NCBI GenBank assembly: GCA_022510945.1
Contig: JAFLSK010000001.1
Coordinates: 1-64,000, forward strand
DNA length: 64,000 nucleotides
Direction of reading: 5' to 3'
Origin: Ruminococcus sp.
Lineage (GTDB): Bacteria > Bacillota > Clostridia > Oscillospirales > Acutalibacteraceae
Shown piece by piece: positions 36,212 through 46,824 of the stretch; the stretch's first letter is position 1, and each line of letters opens with the position of its first letter. Position numbers and translations under genes: made by a program. Below the pieces are notes generated by a model. That model saw only the letters and a program-made list of their open reading frames with translations. It did no database searches and had not been told where the DNA came from.

Positions 36212-36613
36212 ATGGAAAATAAAATCTCAAGATTCAAAGCGAGGGAGCAGGGCTTTCTGCTCGTTTTTGAAACAATATTTAACAGCGACCCAATCGAGGA
36301 CATCATAAACGGAGCTTTCGAGAGCAGAGAACTTGTATTCGACGAGTACGCTGTAAAGCTTGCAGGTAACGTTAATTCCGAGAAAGAGTACCTCGACAGC
36401 CTTATCGAGTCGCATCTGAAGAAGGGCTGGACCCTCAGACGTATCTCAAAGCCGAGCCTTGCAATTCTGCGCCTCGCGCTTTACGAGATGAAGTTTGAGG
36501 AAAACGTTCCCGACAGCGTAGCAATCAACGAGGCTGTCGAGCTTGCAAAAAAATATACGGTTGACGAGAGCAAATTTATCAACGGCGTTCTCGGCGCGAT
36601 TGCGAGAGAATAA
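36212..36613 (+). CDS. nusB: Transcription antitermination factor NusB
   Basis: The 133-residue all-helical NusB binds boxA RNA with S10 in rRNA antitermination. Seen: SRFKAREQGFLLVFETIF at the N-terminus, WTLRRISKPSLAILRLALYEM near 70-90, and NEAVELAKKYTVDESKFINGVLG near 105-127. The ribosome site before 36212 is weak (CAGTGAT). Its stop overlaps the next ATG (TAATG), starting a nusB - TsaD-like - xseA - dnaE run. Confidence 0.95.
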   Translation: MENKISRFKAREQGFLLVFETIFNSDPIEDIINGAFESRELVFDEYAVKLAGNVNSEKEYLDSLIESHLKKGWTLRRISKPSLAILRLALYEMKFEENVPDSVAINEAVELAKKYTVDESKFINGVLGAIARE

Positions 36614-37551
36614 TGTACACTCTCGGGATTGATACCAGCAACTACACGACCTCTGCCGCTCTTATGAACGACAGAGGCGAAATAATACAGAAGAAAAAGC
36701 TGCTTCCCGTAAAGGAAGGCGGAGTCGGACTGCGCCAGAGTGACGCTGTGTTTCATCACACGCAGCAGCTACATTCGCTATATAGCGAGCTTGTAGGAGA
36801 GATAGACACTGCCGAAATTAAGGCTGTCGGAGTATCCACCCGACCAAGACCTGTTGACGGCTCATATATGCCGTGTTTTACTGTAGGATATAACGCCGCC
36901 CGTATAATCGCCGACACGCTTAAGGTACCGCTTTTTACATATTCTCATCAGGAAGGTCATATTGCCGCGGCTATTTACGGTGCAAAATGCGAAAATCTTT
37001 TTTGCGAGAAATTTATAGCCTTCCACATAAGCGGCGGCACCACCGAGGCTGTTCTCGCCGAGCCCGACGGCTCGGGCTTTAAGGCTGAAATTATCGCGAA
37101 CACCCTCGACCTCAACGCAGGACAAGCGATAGATAGGGTCGGAGTTATGCTCGGACTCAGCTTTCCGTGCGGCAGGGAACTCGAACAGCTTGCGCTGAAA
37201 TATAACGGAAATGTCAGGGTAAAACCAACCATTAAGGGTGCTGATTGCTGCCTTAGCGGACTTGAAAACCTATGCCGTAAAATGTACGACAGCGGCTCTT
37301 CAAAGGAGCATATATCCTACTTCTGTCTTAAATATATCGAAGCAACGCTTTGCGCTATGACCGAAAAGCTCATATCAACTTACGGTAATCTTCCTCTGCT
37401 TTTCGCAGGCGGAGTTATGTCCAATTCAATCATAAGAAATACTATCGAAAATAAATTCGGCGCTTTTTTCGCAACTCCCGAGTTTTCCGCTGATAATGCC
37501 GCCGGAATAGCTTATCTTACTTTCAGAGAGGCGACATATGCAGACTCCTGA
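36613..37551 (+). CDS. TsaD/Kae1-like (peptidase M22-type) paralogue
   Basis: The 312-residue ASKHA-fold protein is related to TsaD, the tRNA threonylcarbamoyladenosine enzyme. Seen: N-terminal LGIDTSNYTTSAALM (TsaD has LGIETSCDETAAA), metal motif SHQEGHIAAA near 114-123, HISGGTTEAVL, and LFAGGVMSNSIIR near 274-286. It is shorter and clearly divergent from canonical TsaD, which is probably encoded elsewhere. The function of this clostridial paralogue is unknown. It overlaps nusB by one base and xseA by 14 bp. Confidence 0.75.
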   Translation: MYTLGIDTSNYTTSAALMNDRGEIIQKKKLLPVKEGGVGLRQSDAVFHHTQQLHSLYSELVGEIDTAEIKAVGVSTRPRPVDGSYMPCFTVGYNAARIIADTLKVPLFTYSHQEGHIAAAIYGAKCENLFCEKFIAFHISGGTTEAVLAEPDGSGFKAEIIANTLDLNAGQAIDRVGVMLGLSFPCGRELEQLALKYNGNVRVKPTIKGADCCLSGLENLCRKMYDSGSSKEHISYFCLKYIEATLCAMTEKLISTYGNLPLLFAGGVMSNSIIRNTIENKFGAFFATPEFSADNAAGIAYLTFREATYADS

Positions 37552-38752
37552 GTTTTTAAAACCCAAGGTTTTGACCGTTACACAACTTAATCATTATGTG
37601 AAGTCTCTTCTCGACAGCGACCCACACCTTGTCAATGTGTTCGTCACGGGCGAGATAAGCAACCTCAAAAAGCACTACGCAAGCGGACACATCTATTTCA
37701 GCCTCAAGGATAAGGGCGGAGTTATCAGTTCAGTAATGTTTCGCGGTAATGCTATGGGTCTTCGGTTCAGCCCTGAGGAGGGTATGAAGGTGATAGTCCG
37801 CGGCCGCGTTTCGCTCTACGAGCAGAGCGGAAATTATCAGCTCTATGTCGACGATATGCAACCCGACGGAATCGGCGCGCTCACTCAGGCATATGAACAG
37901 CTCAAGAAGAAGTTAGAGTCGCAGGGCCTGTTCGATAAAGGCCACAAAAAGCCTATACCTAAATTCCCGAAATCCGTCGGTGTAATAACCTCTGCTACGG
38001 GCGCGGCTGTACAGGATATCCGAAATATTCTGACGCGCCGTTTTCCGAGCATTGATATTGTGCTCTATCCCGTTCAGGTTCAGGGCGACGGTGCGGCGAG
38101 CCAGCTTGTGGAGGCTGTTAATACGTTCAATGAGTACGACTGCGTAGATGTAATAATCATCGGCAGGGGCGGCGGCTCGATAGAAGATTTATGGGCGTTT
38201 AACGACGAAAACCTTGCGTATGCAATTTACGCGTGTAATATCCCCGTGATTTCCGCGGTCGGCCACGAGACAGATTTTACAATCTGCGACTTTGTATCCG
38301 ATTTGCGCGCTCCTACTCCTTCGGCTGCGGCGGAGCTTGCTGTACCCGACAGGGAGGAGCTTTTATCCTACTACAGCTCCCAGCAGCAGTATATTTCATC
38401 TATGCTTGATACAAAGATTTCTCAGGCGAATAAGATATTATCCGACTTTAATGCTTCTATTCAGAGAAATTCTCCCGAGAAAAAACTTTTGAGCATTGAA
38501 CAAAATCTCATTTATTTCAGTAGAATTATCTCAAATTCAGCTAATAACAAATTTACATCCTCACAGGAGCAAGTGAAAAAGCTCGGCGCAAAGTTAGAGG
38601 CGCTCAGCCCTGTGGCTGTGTTGCAGCGCGGCTACGCAGTTTGTGAAAAGGATGATAAAACAATTAATTCTGTAAAAGAATTAAAAGCAGGAGATATAAT
38701 TAAACTAACCTTAAAGGACGGTTATGTTAATACGGTAGTTTCGGAGAACTGA
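37538..38752 (+). CDS. xseA: Exodeoxyribonuclease VII large subunit
   Basis: The 404-residue XseA degrades single-stranded DNA bidirectionally. An N-terminal OB fold (VFVTGEISNLKKHYASGHIYFSLKD, about 29-53) is followed by the catalytic domain with GVITSATGAAVQDI (about 147-160), IIIGRGGGSIEDLWAFNDE (about 206-224) and the SAVGHETDFTICDFVSDLRAPTPS motif (about 240-262), then a coiled-coil region. XseB, its usual downstream partner, is not next to it: dnaE starts one base later. Confidence 0.95.
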   Translation: MQTPEFLKPKVLTVTQLNHYVKSLLDSDPHLVNVFVTGEISNLKKHYASGHIYFSLKDKGGVISSVMFRGNAMGLRFSPEEGMKVIVRGRVSLYEQSGNYQLYVDDMQPDGIGALTQAYEQLKKKLESQGLFDKGHKKPIPKFPKSVGVITSATGAAVQDIRNILTRRFPSIDIVLYPVQVQGDGAASQLVEAVNTFNEYDCVDVIIIGRGGGSIEDLWAFNDENLAYAIYACNIPVISAVGHETDFTICDFVSDLRAPTPSAAAELAVPDREELLSYYSSQQQYISSMLDTKISQANKILSDFNASIQRNSPEKKLLSIEQNLIYFSRIISNSANNKFTSSQEQVKKLGAKLEALSPVAVLQRGYAVCEKDDKTINSVKELKAGDIIKLTLKDGYVNTVVSEN

Positions 38753-38753
38753 T

Positions 38754-41700
38754 ATGGCATTTGCACATTTACATGTTCATAGTGAGTACAGTCTGCTTGA
38801 CGGCGCGTGCAGAATAAAAAATCTTGCAAAAGCCGCTAAGGAGATGGGGCAGACTGCGCTCGCAATTACCGACCACGGCGTTATGTACGGCGCTGTGGAT
38901 TTTTATCGTGCCTGCAAAAAGGAAGGCATAAAGCCTGTCATAGGCTGCGAGGTCTACGTTGCCCCGCGCTCGCGCTTTGATAATGACAGAGAGTACTACC
39001 ATATGGTGCTCTTGTGCGAGAATAATACAGGTTATCAGAATCTTATTAAGCTTGTCTCTCTCGGTTTTACCGAGGGTTTCTACAGCAAGCCGCGTATAGA
39101 CGACAGCTTGCTTGAGAAGTACCACGAGGGTTTAATCTGCCTTTCCGCTTGTCTTGCGGGCGAATTGCCGCAAATGCTCCTTCGCGGCGATTATAACGGC
39201 GCAAAGAGCAAGGCTCTCTACTATCAGAATCTTTTCGGCAGGGATAACTACTTTATCGAACTGCAAAACCACGGCATAGACGAGCAACACCGAACTAACC
39301 CCGACCTTATCCGTATTGCCGACGAAATCGGAGCAGGGATAGTTTGTACTAACGACTCGCACTATATAAGAAAAGAAGATGCCAACACCCACAGCATTCT
39401 CCTTTGTATACAGACAGGCAAAACCATAAACGACGAGGACAAAATGGAGTTCAAGACGGACGAGTTTTACCTCAAGTCCGAGGAGGAAATGCGTACGCTA
39501 TTTCCGAATCGTCCCGACGCGTTTGATAATACTCAACAAATTGCTGACCGCTGTAATATAGAGTTTGATTTTGCGCACAGAAAGCTGCCGCATTATGACC
39601 TTCCCGATGGAATCGACCATTATCAGTATTTCCGCGACGAGTGTTACAAGGGACTTTATAAGCACTACGGACCATCGCCCGACAAGGAACTCACTGACCG
39701 CCTCGAGTATGAACTCTACACAATCCACGATATGGGTTTTGTGGATTATTACCTCATTGTTAACGACTTCGTTCAGTATGCAAAAAGTCAGGGTATTCCC
39801 GTAGGCCCCGGCAGAGGCTCGGGCGCGGGCTCGCTTTGTGCGTATTGCATAGGTATCACCGACGTTGACCCGATAAAATACGACTTGCTCTTCGAGCGTT
39901 TCCTTAACCCCGAGCGCGTGAGTATGCCCGACTTCGATATAGACTTCTGTCAGCGCAGAAGAGGCGAGGTTATCGACTATGTTATCCGCAAGTACGGCGC
40001 TGACCACGTCTCTCAGATTGTCACCTTCGGTACGCTCGGAGCACGACAGTCGATACGCGATGTCGGTAGGGTTCTCGGCTTTCCGTATAGCCAGATTGAC
40101 CGTATGGCAAAACAAATTCCGTTTGAGTTGAATATTACGCTCGAAAAAGCGTTGAAAATTTCTTCCGAGCTTAAAAACAGCTACGATACAGACGCCGACA
40201 CGCGAAATATCATAGATATAGCCTTGCAGATTGAAGGTATGCCGCGCAATATCGGTATGCACGCCGCCGGCGTTGTAATCACGGAAAAGCCCGTTTCCGA
40301 GTACGTTCCGCTCGCCTCGAGCAAGGGTGCAATTGTCACTCAGTTTACTATGACTACGCTTGAGGAACTCGGACTTCTTAAAATGGACTTCTTAGGACTC
40401 CGCAACCTCACTATAATCGACGACGCGGTAAATATGATAAAAAAGGAAGTCCGCGACTTCGATATTAATACTATTCCGACCGACGATAAGGCGGTTTATA
40501 AGATGATGTCCGCGGGCAACACCGAGGGCGTGTTCCAGTTCGAGTCGAACGGAATCCGCAACGTCCTTACTCAGCTTAAGCCGGAGCATTTCGAGGATTT
40601 GATTGCGGTTGTGTCTCTCTACCGACCGGGTCCTATGGATAGCATCCCGACCTATATCGACCGCCGCCATAATCCGTCCAATATCCGCTATAAGCACCCG
40701 CTACTTGAGAATATTCTCCGTGTAACCTACGGTTGTATTGTGTATCAGGAACAGGTTATGCAGATTCTGCGCACACTCGCGGGATATTCGCTCGGCAGGT
40801 CTGACAACGTGCGCCGCGCAATGAGCAAGAAAAAGCACGACGTAATGGAGCAGGAGCGGAAAATCTTTATCGAAGGTCTTACTGACGATGGCGGCAACGT
40901 AATCGTTGACGGCTGTCTCAGACGTGGCATAGACCGCGCGACCGCCACCTCGATTTATGACGAGATGGAAAGCTTTGCGTCCTACGCTTTCAACAAATCC
41001 CACGCGACTGCATATGCGAAGGTAGCCTATCAGACCGCCTATCTTAAGTGCCACTATCCGCGGCAGTATCTCTCTGCGCTTATGTCGAGCGTGCTTGATA
41101 ACCAGAACAAGCTTGCTGTCTATATTTCCGAGTGCCACAGCCAAGGAATAAGAATCCTTCCGCCGGACGTAAACCACAGCTACTACAACTTCACCGTTGC
41201 CGGCAAGGATATACGCTACGGACTGCTCGCGATAAAAAATCTTGGCAGGCATTTTATCGACAGCATAATCCTTGAGCGTGAGAACGGCGAGTACACAAGC
41301 TTTTACGATTTCTGTAAGCGGCTTTACGGCAATACGATGAACAGCCGTGCCCTCGAAAGCCTCATAAAATGTGGCGCTCTCGACGGAATGGGGTTAAATA
41401 GGCGACAGATGCTTTCGATGTCGAAGTCCGTGCTCTCTGACCTTGAGTTTGAAAACAAAAAGAACATTCAGGGACAGATGTCGTTTTTCGATATGGGCGA
41501 CAGTGAGAATGCGTCTAACGAGCCCGAAATTCCCGATTTACCCGAATTTTCTAAAAAAGAATTATTGTTGATGGAAAATGAAATCGCCGGAATGTACCTC
41601 AGCGGTCATCCGCTCGACGAATACGATGACTACTGCCGCGCTGTACGAGCCGACAGAATAGGGGATATAATCAACAAAGAAAACGACAGATATACCGACA

Positions 41701-42224
41701 ACTGCAAGGTGCGCATTGTCTGCACAATTTCTAATCTGAAAACACAGATTACAAAAACCAATCAGATGATGTGCTTTGCAACGGTCGAGGATAGATACGG
41801 CTCTACTGAGGTCATTGTTTTCCCGAATATTTTCTCCAAGTGCGGCTCACTGCTCGTTCAGGGTAATGTTGTTGAAATCTTCGGCTCCGTCAGCGTTAAG
41901 GAGGACGAGGACTCCAAGATTATTTGTGACGATATACGCAAGGTGGATAAAAACAATATTAAGCCGCATCCACAGCCCGAGCCTGTGCGTGACCCGAATA
42001 AACCTGTTAAGCTATATCTGAGGGTTGACAACCTTGACGGCGAACTGTATAAAAAGGCTTTCCGTGTTCTCGATATTTTCGAGGGCAGAACTCCCGTTGT
42101 GTTTGCCCTTACCGATACGGGTCAGCACTTTATCGCGCCCGAGAAAATGTGGGTATCACTCAACGATGTGATGATAGGAGAACTTAAATACCAGCTCGGT
42201 GACGAGAACGTTGTGGTAAAATAG
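38754..42224 (+). CDS. dnaE: DNA polymerase III alpha subunit
   Basis: The 1156-residue replicative polymerase of DnaE type begins with a PHP domain (LHVHSEYSLLDGACRI, AITDHGVMYG). The catalytic palm has PGRGSGAGSLCAYCIGITD (about 352) and PDFDIDF with the metal Asps (about 392). Fingers and helix-hairpin-helix regions follow, then a C-terminal OB fold (about 985-1060). It starts one base after the xseA stop. No terminator is visible after it; iorA has its own promoter. Confidence 0.97.
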   Translation: MAFAHLHVHSEYSLLDGACRIKNLAKAAKEMGQTALAITDHGVMYGAVDFYRACKKEGIKPVIGCEVYVAPRSRFDNDREYYHMVLLCENNTGYQNLIKLVSLGFTEGFYSKPRIDDSLLEKYHEGLICLSACLAGELPQMLLRGDYNGAKSKALYYQNLFGRDNYFIELQNHGIDEQHRTNPDLIRIADEIGAGIVCTNDSHYIRKEDANTHSILLCIQTGKTINDEDKMEFKTDEFYLKSEEEMRTLFPNRPDAFDNTQQIADRCNIEFDFAHRKLPHYDLPDGIDHYQYFRDECYKGLYKHYGPSPDKELTDRLEYELYTIHDMGFVDYYLIVNDFVQYAKSQGIPVGPGRGSGAGSLCAYCIGITDVDPIKYDLLFERFLNPERVSMPDFDIDFCQRRRGEVIDYVIRKYGADHVSQIVTFGTLGARQSIRDVGRVLGFPYSQIDRMAKQIPFELNITLEKALKISSELKNSYDTDADTRNIIDIALQIEGMPRNIGMHAAGVVITEKPVSEYVPLASSKGAIVTQFTMTTLEELGLLKMDFLGLRNLTIIDDAVNMIKKEVRDFDINTIPTDDKAVYKMMSAGNTEGVFQFESNGIRNVLTQLKPEHFEDLIAVVSLYRPGPMDSIPTYIDRRHNPSNIRYKHPLLENILRVTYGCIVYQEQVMQILRTLAGYSLGRSDNVRRAMSKKKHDVMEQERKIFIEGLTDDGGNVIVDGCLRRGIDRATATSIYDEMESFASYAFNKSHATAYAKVAYQTAYLKCHYPRQYLSALMSSVLDNQNKLAVYISECHSQGIRILPPDVNHSYYNFTVAGKDIRYGLLAIKNLGRHFIDSIILERENGEYTSFYDFCKRLYGNTMNSRALESLIKCGALDGMGLNRRQMLSMSKSVLSDLEFENKKNIQGQMSFFDMGDSENASNEPEIPDLPEFSKKELLLMENEIAGMYLSGHPLDEYDDYCRAVRADRIGDIINKENDRYTDNCKVRIVCTISNLKTQITKTNQMMCFATVEDRYGSTEVIVFPNIFSKCGSLLVQGNVVEIFGSVSVKEDEDSKIICDDIRKVDKNNIKPHPQPEPVRDPNKPVKLYLRVDNLDGELYKKAFRVLDIFEGRTPVVFALTDTGQHFIAPEKMWVSLNDVMIGELKYQLGDENVVVK

Positions 42225-42240
42225 CAAATAATGAAAGCAA

Positions 42241-42270
42241 TTGACGAATTTGGTCTTTTAGTGTTAAAAT
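42241..42270 (+). promoter_or_regulatory. Promoter of iorAB
   Basis: TTGACG at 42241-42246, an 18-bp spacer and TAAAAT at 42265-42270. Confidence 0.7.
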
Positions 42271-42306
42271 ATTCTGTAGATATAAATAATTTATAAGGGT
42301 GATTTA

Positions 42307-44049
42307 ATGAAAAAACTTATGATTGGTAACGAGGCTGTCGCTCGCGGATTATATGACGCTGGATGTGCTGTTATCTCAAGCTATCCGGGCACGCCGAGCA
42401 CCGAGATTACCGAGTTTTTCTCGAAGTTTGACGACGCGTACTGCGAGTGGGCTCCTAACGAGAAGGTTGCTACGGAGGCCGCTTTCGGCGCGTCGCTGAG
42501 GGGTAAACGCTCCGCTTGTTGTATGAAGCACGTCGGGCTCAACGTTGCGGCTGACCCGCTGTTTACAGTTTCATACACCGGCGTCAACGGCGGTATGGTT
42601 ATCTGTGTGGCTGACGATCCGGGTATGCACTCGTCACAGAACGAGCAGGATTCGCGCCACTATGCTATCGCATCCAAGATACCAATGCTTGAGCCGTCCG
42701 ATTCGCAGGAATCCTACGATTTTGCTCGTCTCGCTTACGAAATTTCTGAGCAGTTCGACACTCCCGTGCTCCTCAAAATGTGCACGAGAGTTGCTCACTC
42801 ACAGAGTATTGTCGAGACGAGAGATAAAGCGGAAAACGTTGAAAAGCCTTACGAGAAGAATCCTCAGAAATACATAATGACCCCCGCGAACGCTATTCGC
42901 CGACATCCGTTTGTTGAAGAGAGAACAAAGAATCTCGCAGAATATGCCGAGACCTCGCCGCTCAACAGAATTGAACTCGGCGACGACACAGAGAGTTTCG
43001 GAATTATAACTTCATCGACCTCGTACCAGTACGTTAAGGAGGTTTTCGGCGACAGTGTTTCCGTTCTCAAAATCGGTATGATAAATCCGCTCCCTGCAGA
43101 GCTTATCAAGAATTTTTCTAAAAAGGTAGATAAGGTTTACGTTGTAGAAGAGCTCGACTCAGTTATCGAATCCCACTGCAAAAATATCGGCGTCGATGTA
43201 GTCGGTAAGGATATTTTCTCTATCACAGGCGAGTTTTCGCAGAAAACAGTTGCCGCCGCGTTCGAACTTGATAAGAACTACAGCGTTAGCCTTGATACGA
43301 GTATACCTGTAAGACCGCCGATGATGTGCGCAGGCTGTCCGCACAGGGGCCTGTTCTATGTTCTTTCTAAGAACAAGCTCACTGTTCTTGGAGATATAGG
43401 CTGCTACACCCTTGGCTCGGCCGCTCCGCTTAACGCGCTTGATATGACGCTTTGTATGGGTGCTTCCGTGTCTGGACTTCACGGCTTTAACGTTGCCGGA
43501 GGGGAAGAGACAGAGAGCAAGACCGTATGTGTAATCGGCGACTCCACCTTTATGCACTCGGGAGTTACCGGCCTTATCAATATCGCATACAATCAGTCTA
43601 ATTCAACAGTTATTATCCTCGATAACTCAATCACGGGTATGACCGGACACCAGCAGAATCCGTCGACAGGCTACAACATCAAGGGTGATCCTGCAGGCAA
43701 GGTAAGCCTTGAAAAGCTCTGTGAGTCAATCGGAATAAACTCCATAAGAGTCGTTGATCCGTATAACCTCGAAGAGTGCGAGAGGGTAGTCAAAGAGGAA
43801 ATCGCTAAGCCCGAGCCCTCTGTTATCATTTCGCGCAGACCCTGCGTGCTCTTAAAGTATGTCAAACCCAAGAAACCGCTTGTTGTCAATAACGAAAAGT
43901 GCAGAGGCTGTAAGCGTTGTATGAAGTTCGGTTGTCCTGCTATCAGCTTCAGAGATAAACACGCAAAAATTGACCCGACTCTGTGCGTAGGTTGTGAGAC
44001 CTGCGAGCAGCTTTGTCCGTTTGACGCTTTCGAAATGGAGGGTAACTGA
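42307..44049 (+). CDS. iorA: Indolepyruvate:ferredoxin oxidoreductase, alpha subunit
   Basis: The 580-residue TPP-dependent subunit oxidatively decarboxylates aryl 2-oxo acids to acyl-CoA and reduced ferredoxin. Seen: SSYPGTPSTEITEFF near residue 25, MCAGCPHRGLFYVL near 339, the TPP-binding GDSTFMHSGVTGLINIAYN (about 418-436) with NSITGMTGHQQNP, and two C-terminal [4Fe-4S] motifs (CRGCKRCMKFGCP and CVGCETCEQLCP). With iorB it feeds reduced ferredoxin to the cell and possibly to HydABC. Confidence 0.96.
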   Translation: MKKLMIGNEAVARGLYDAGCAVISSYPGTPSTEITEFFSKFDDAYCEWAPNEKVATEAAFGASLRGKRSACCMKHVGLNVAADPLFTVSYTGVNGGMVICVADDPGMHSSQNEQDSRHYAIASKIPMLEPSDSQESYDFARLAYEISEQFDTPVLLKMCTRVAHSQSIVETRDKAENVEKPYEKNPQKYIMTPANAIRRHPFVEERTKNLAEYAETSPLNRIELGDDTESFGIITSSTSYQYVKEVFGDSVSVLKIGMINPLPAELIKNFSKKVDKVYVVEELDSVIESHCKNIGVDVVGKDIFSITGEFSQKTVAAAFELDKNYSVSLDTSIPVRPPMMCAGCPHRGLFYVLSKNKLTVLGDIGCYTLGSAAPLNALDMTLCMGASVSGLHGFNVAGGEETESKTVCVIGDSTFMHSGVTGLINIAYNQSNSTVIILDNSITGMTGHQQNPSTGYNIKGDPAGKVSLEKLCESIGINSIRVVDPYNLEECERVVKEEIAKPEPSVIISRRPCVLLKYVKPKKPLVVNNEKCRGCKRCMKFGCPAISFRDKHAKIDPTLCVGCETCEQLCPFDAFEMEGN

Positions 44050-44050
44050 T

Positions 44051-44623
44051 ATGCAGACTAAAAACATTATGATTGTCGGAGTAGGCGGACAGGGCTCTCT
44101 TCTTGCAAGTAAGCTTCTCGGCACACTGCTCGTAGACGAAGGATACGACGTTAAGGTAAGCGAGGTTCACGGTATGAGCCAGCGAGGCGGCTCGGTGGTG
44201 ACCTATGTCCGCTTTGGAGACAAGGTTTATTCGCCCGTTATTGAGGACGGCGAGGCTGACTTTATTGTTTCCTTTGAGAAGCTTGAGGCTGCGCGCTATG
44301 TTGATAAGCTGAAAAAGGACGGCAAAATCATCGTCAACACCCAGCAGATTGACCCGATGCCTGTTATCATTGGTGCTGCAAGCTACCCTGAGGATATCCT
44401 TGAAGAGATAAAGGAAAAGGGAGTAAGCATTGACGAGCTCGACGCTCTTGATCTCGCTACACAGGCAGGTTCTTCAAAGGCTTGTAATATCGTCCTTATG
44501 GGCAAACTCGCTAAACACTTCGATATAGATTACGATAAGTGGGAGTCCGCTATCGTAAAATGCGTAAAGCCTCAGTTTGTAGATATAAATAAAAAAGCTT
44601 TTGGGCTTGGATATAATTCTTGA
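44051..44623 (+). CDS. iorB: Indolepyruvate:ferredoxin oxidoreductase, beta subunit
   Basis: The 190-residue gamma-type domain of 2-oxo acid oxidoreductases has NIMIVGVGGQGSLLASKLLG at the N-terminus and EVHGMSQRGGSVVTYVRFG near 42-60, a typical CoA-subunit signature. The ATG at 44051 follows GGAGGGT, one base after iorA; a longer frame into iorA lacks a site. It ends before a strong terminator. Confidence 0.96.
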   Translation: MQTKNIMIVGVGGQGSLLASKLLGTLLVDEGYDVKVSEVHGMSQRGGSVVTYVRFGDKVYSPVIEDGEADFIVSFEKLEAARYVDKLKKDGKIIVNTQQIDPMPVIIGAASYPEDILEEIKEKGVSIDELDALDLATQAGSSKACNIVLMGKLAKHFDIDYDKWESAIVKCVKPQFVDINKKAFGLGYNS

Positions 44624-44625
44624 TG

Positions 44626-44658
44626 AAAAGAGACTGTCTCGTTGAGGCAGTCTCTTTT
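44626..44658 (+). terminator. Terminator of iorAB
   Basis: Arms AAAGAGACTG/CAGTCTCTTT with an inner CTC/GAG extension, then TTTTT. Confidence 0.92.
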
Positions 44659-44749
44659 TCAGTAAAATATGAATGAAGTGTAGTTTTGAGAGCATATCAT
44701 TTATATGAACAAAAATACGTTTTTGTTGGTTAAAAAAGCCAAATTTCTC

Positions 44750-44777
44750 TTGATTTTTTCTGAATATCGGCTATAAT
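44750..44777 (+). promoter_or_regulatory. Promoter of groES-groEL
   Basis: TTGATT at 44750-44755, a 16-bp spacer and perfect TATAAT at 44772-44777, directly followed by the CIRCE operator. Confidence 0.85.
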
Positions 44778-44781
44778 AATA

Positions 44782-44808
44782 TTAGCACTCGAAATAAGTG
44801 AGTGCTAA
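44782..44808. promoter_or_regulatory. CIRCE operator (HrcA binding site)
   Basis: Perfect TTAGCACTC - 9 bp - GAGTGCTAA, the canonical HrcA-bound heat-shock operator, placed at the expected transcription start of groES. Confidence 0.98.
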
Positions 44809-44840
44809 TTCTTTTACATATTATTAAGGAGGAATCATAT

Positions 44841-45125
44841 ATGACCATCAAACCATTGCTTGACAGAGTTGTACTTAAGGTTGAGGACGCCGAGGAGAAA
44901 ACAGTAGGCGGTCTTATCCTTACTTCTTCCGCACAGGAAAAGCCCCAGTTCGCTACAGTAGTAGCTGTCGGCCCCGGCGGAGTAGTTGACGGCGAAAAGG
45001 TTGAAATGTATGTAGAGGTCGGCGATAAGGTAATCGCGTCCAAGTATGCGGGAACAGAGGTTAAGCTCGACGGCGAGGAGTTTACTATCGTCCGTCAGTC
45101 CGACATTCTTGCAACAGTAGAGTAA
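44841..45125 (+). CDS. groES: Co-chaperonin GroES
   Basis: The 94-residue GroES begins TIKPLLDRVVLKVEDAEEKT, has a mobile loop GGLILTSSAQEKPQ near 25-38 and the dome/roof segment KYAGTEVKLDGEEFTIVR. It caps GroEL during folding. The ATG at 44841 follows AAGGAGG; upstream is a HrcA-controlled promoter. groEL begins 19 bp later. Confidence 0.98.
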   Translation: MTIKPLLDRVVLKVEDAEEKTVGGLILTSSAQEKPQFATVVAVGPGGVVDGEKVEMYVEVGDKVIASKYAGTEVKLDGEEFTIVRQSDILATVE

Positions 45126-45141
45126 TACGGAGGTAATCTAA

Positions 45142-46770
<1,629 letters not shown>

Positions 46771-46785
46771 TCGATACAATAAATC

Positions 46786-46815
46786 AAGGGCAACCTCGGC
46801 GAGGTTGCCCTTTTT
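46786..46815. terminator. Bidirectional terminator between groEL and gpsA
   Basis: 12-bp GC-rich arms AAGGGCAACCTC/GAGGTTGCCCTT with a GGC loop, T run on the + side, between convergent genes. Confidence 0.93.
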
Positions 46816-46824
46816 GCATATGTG

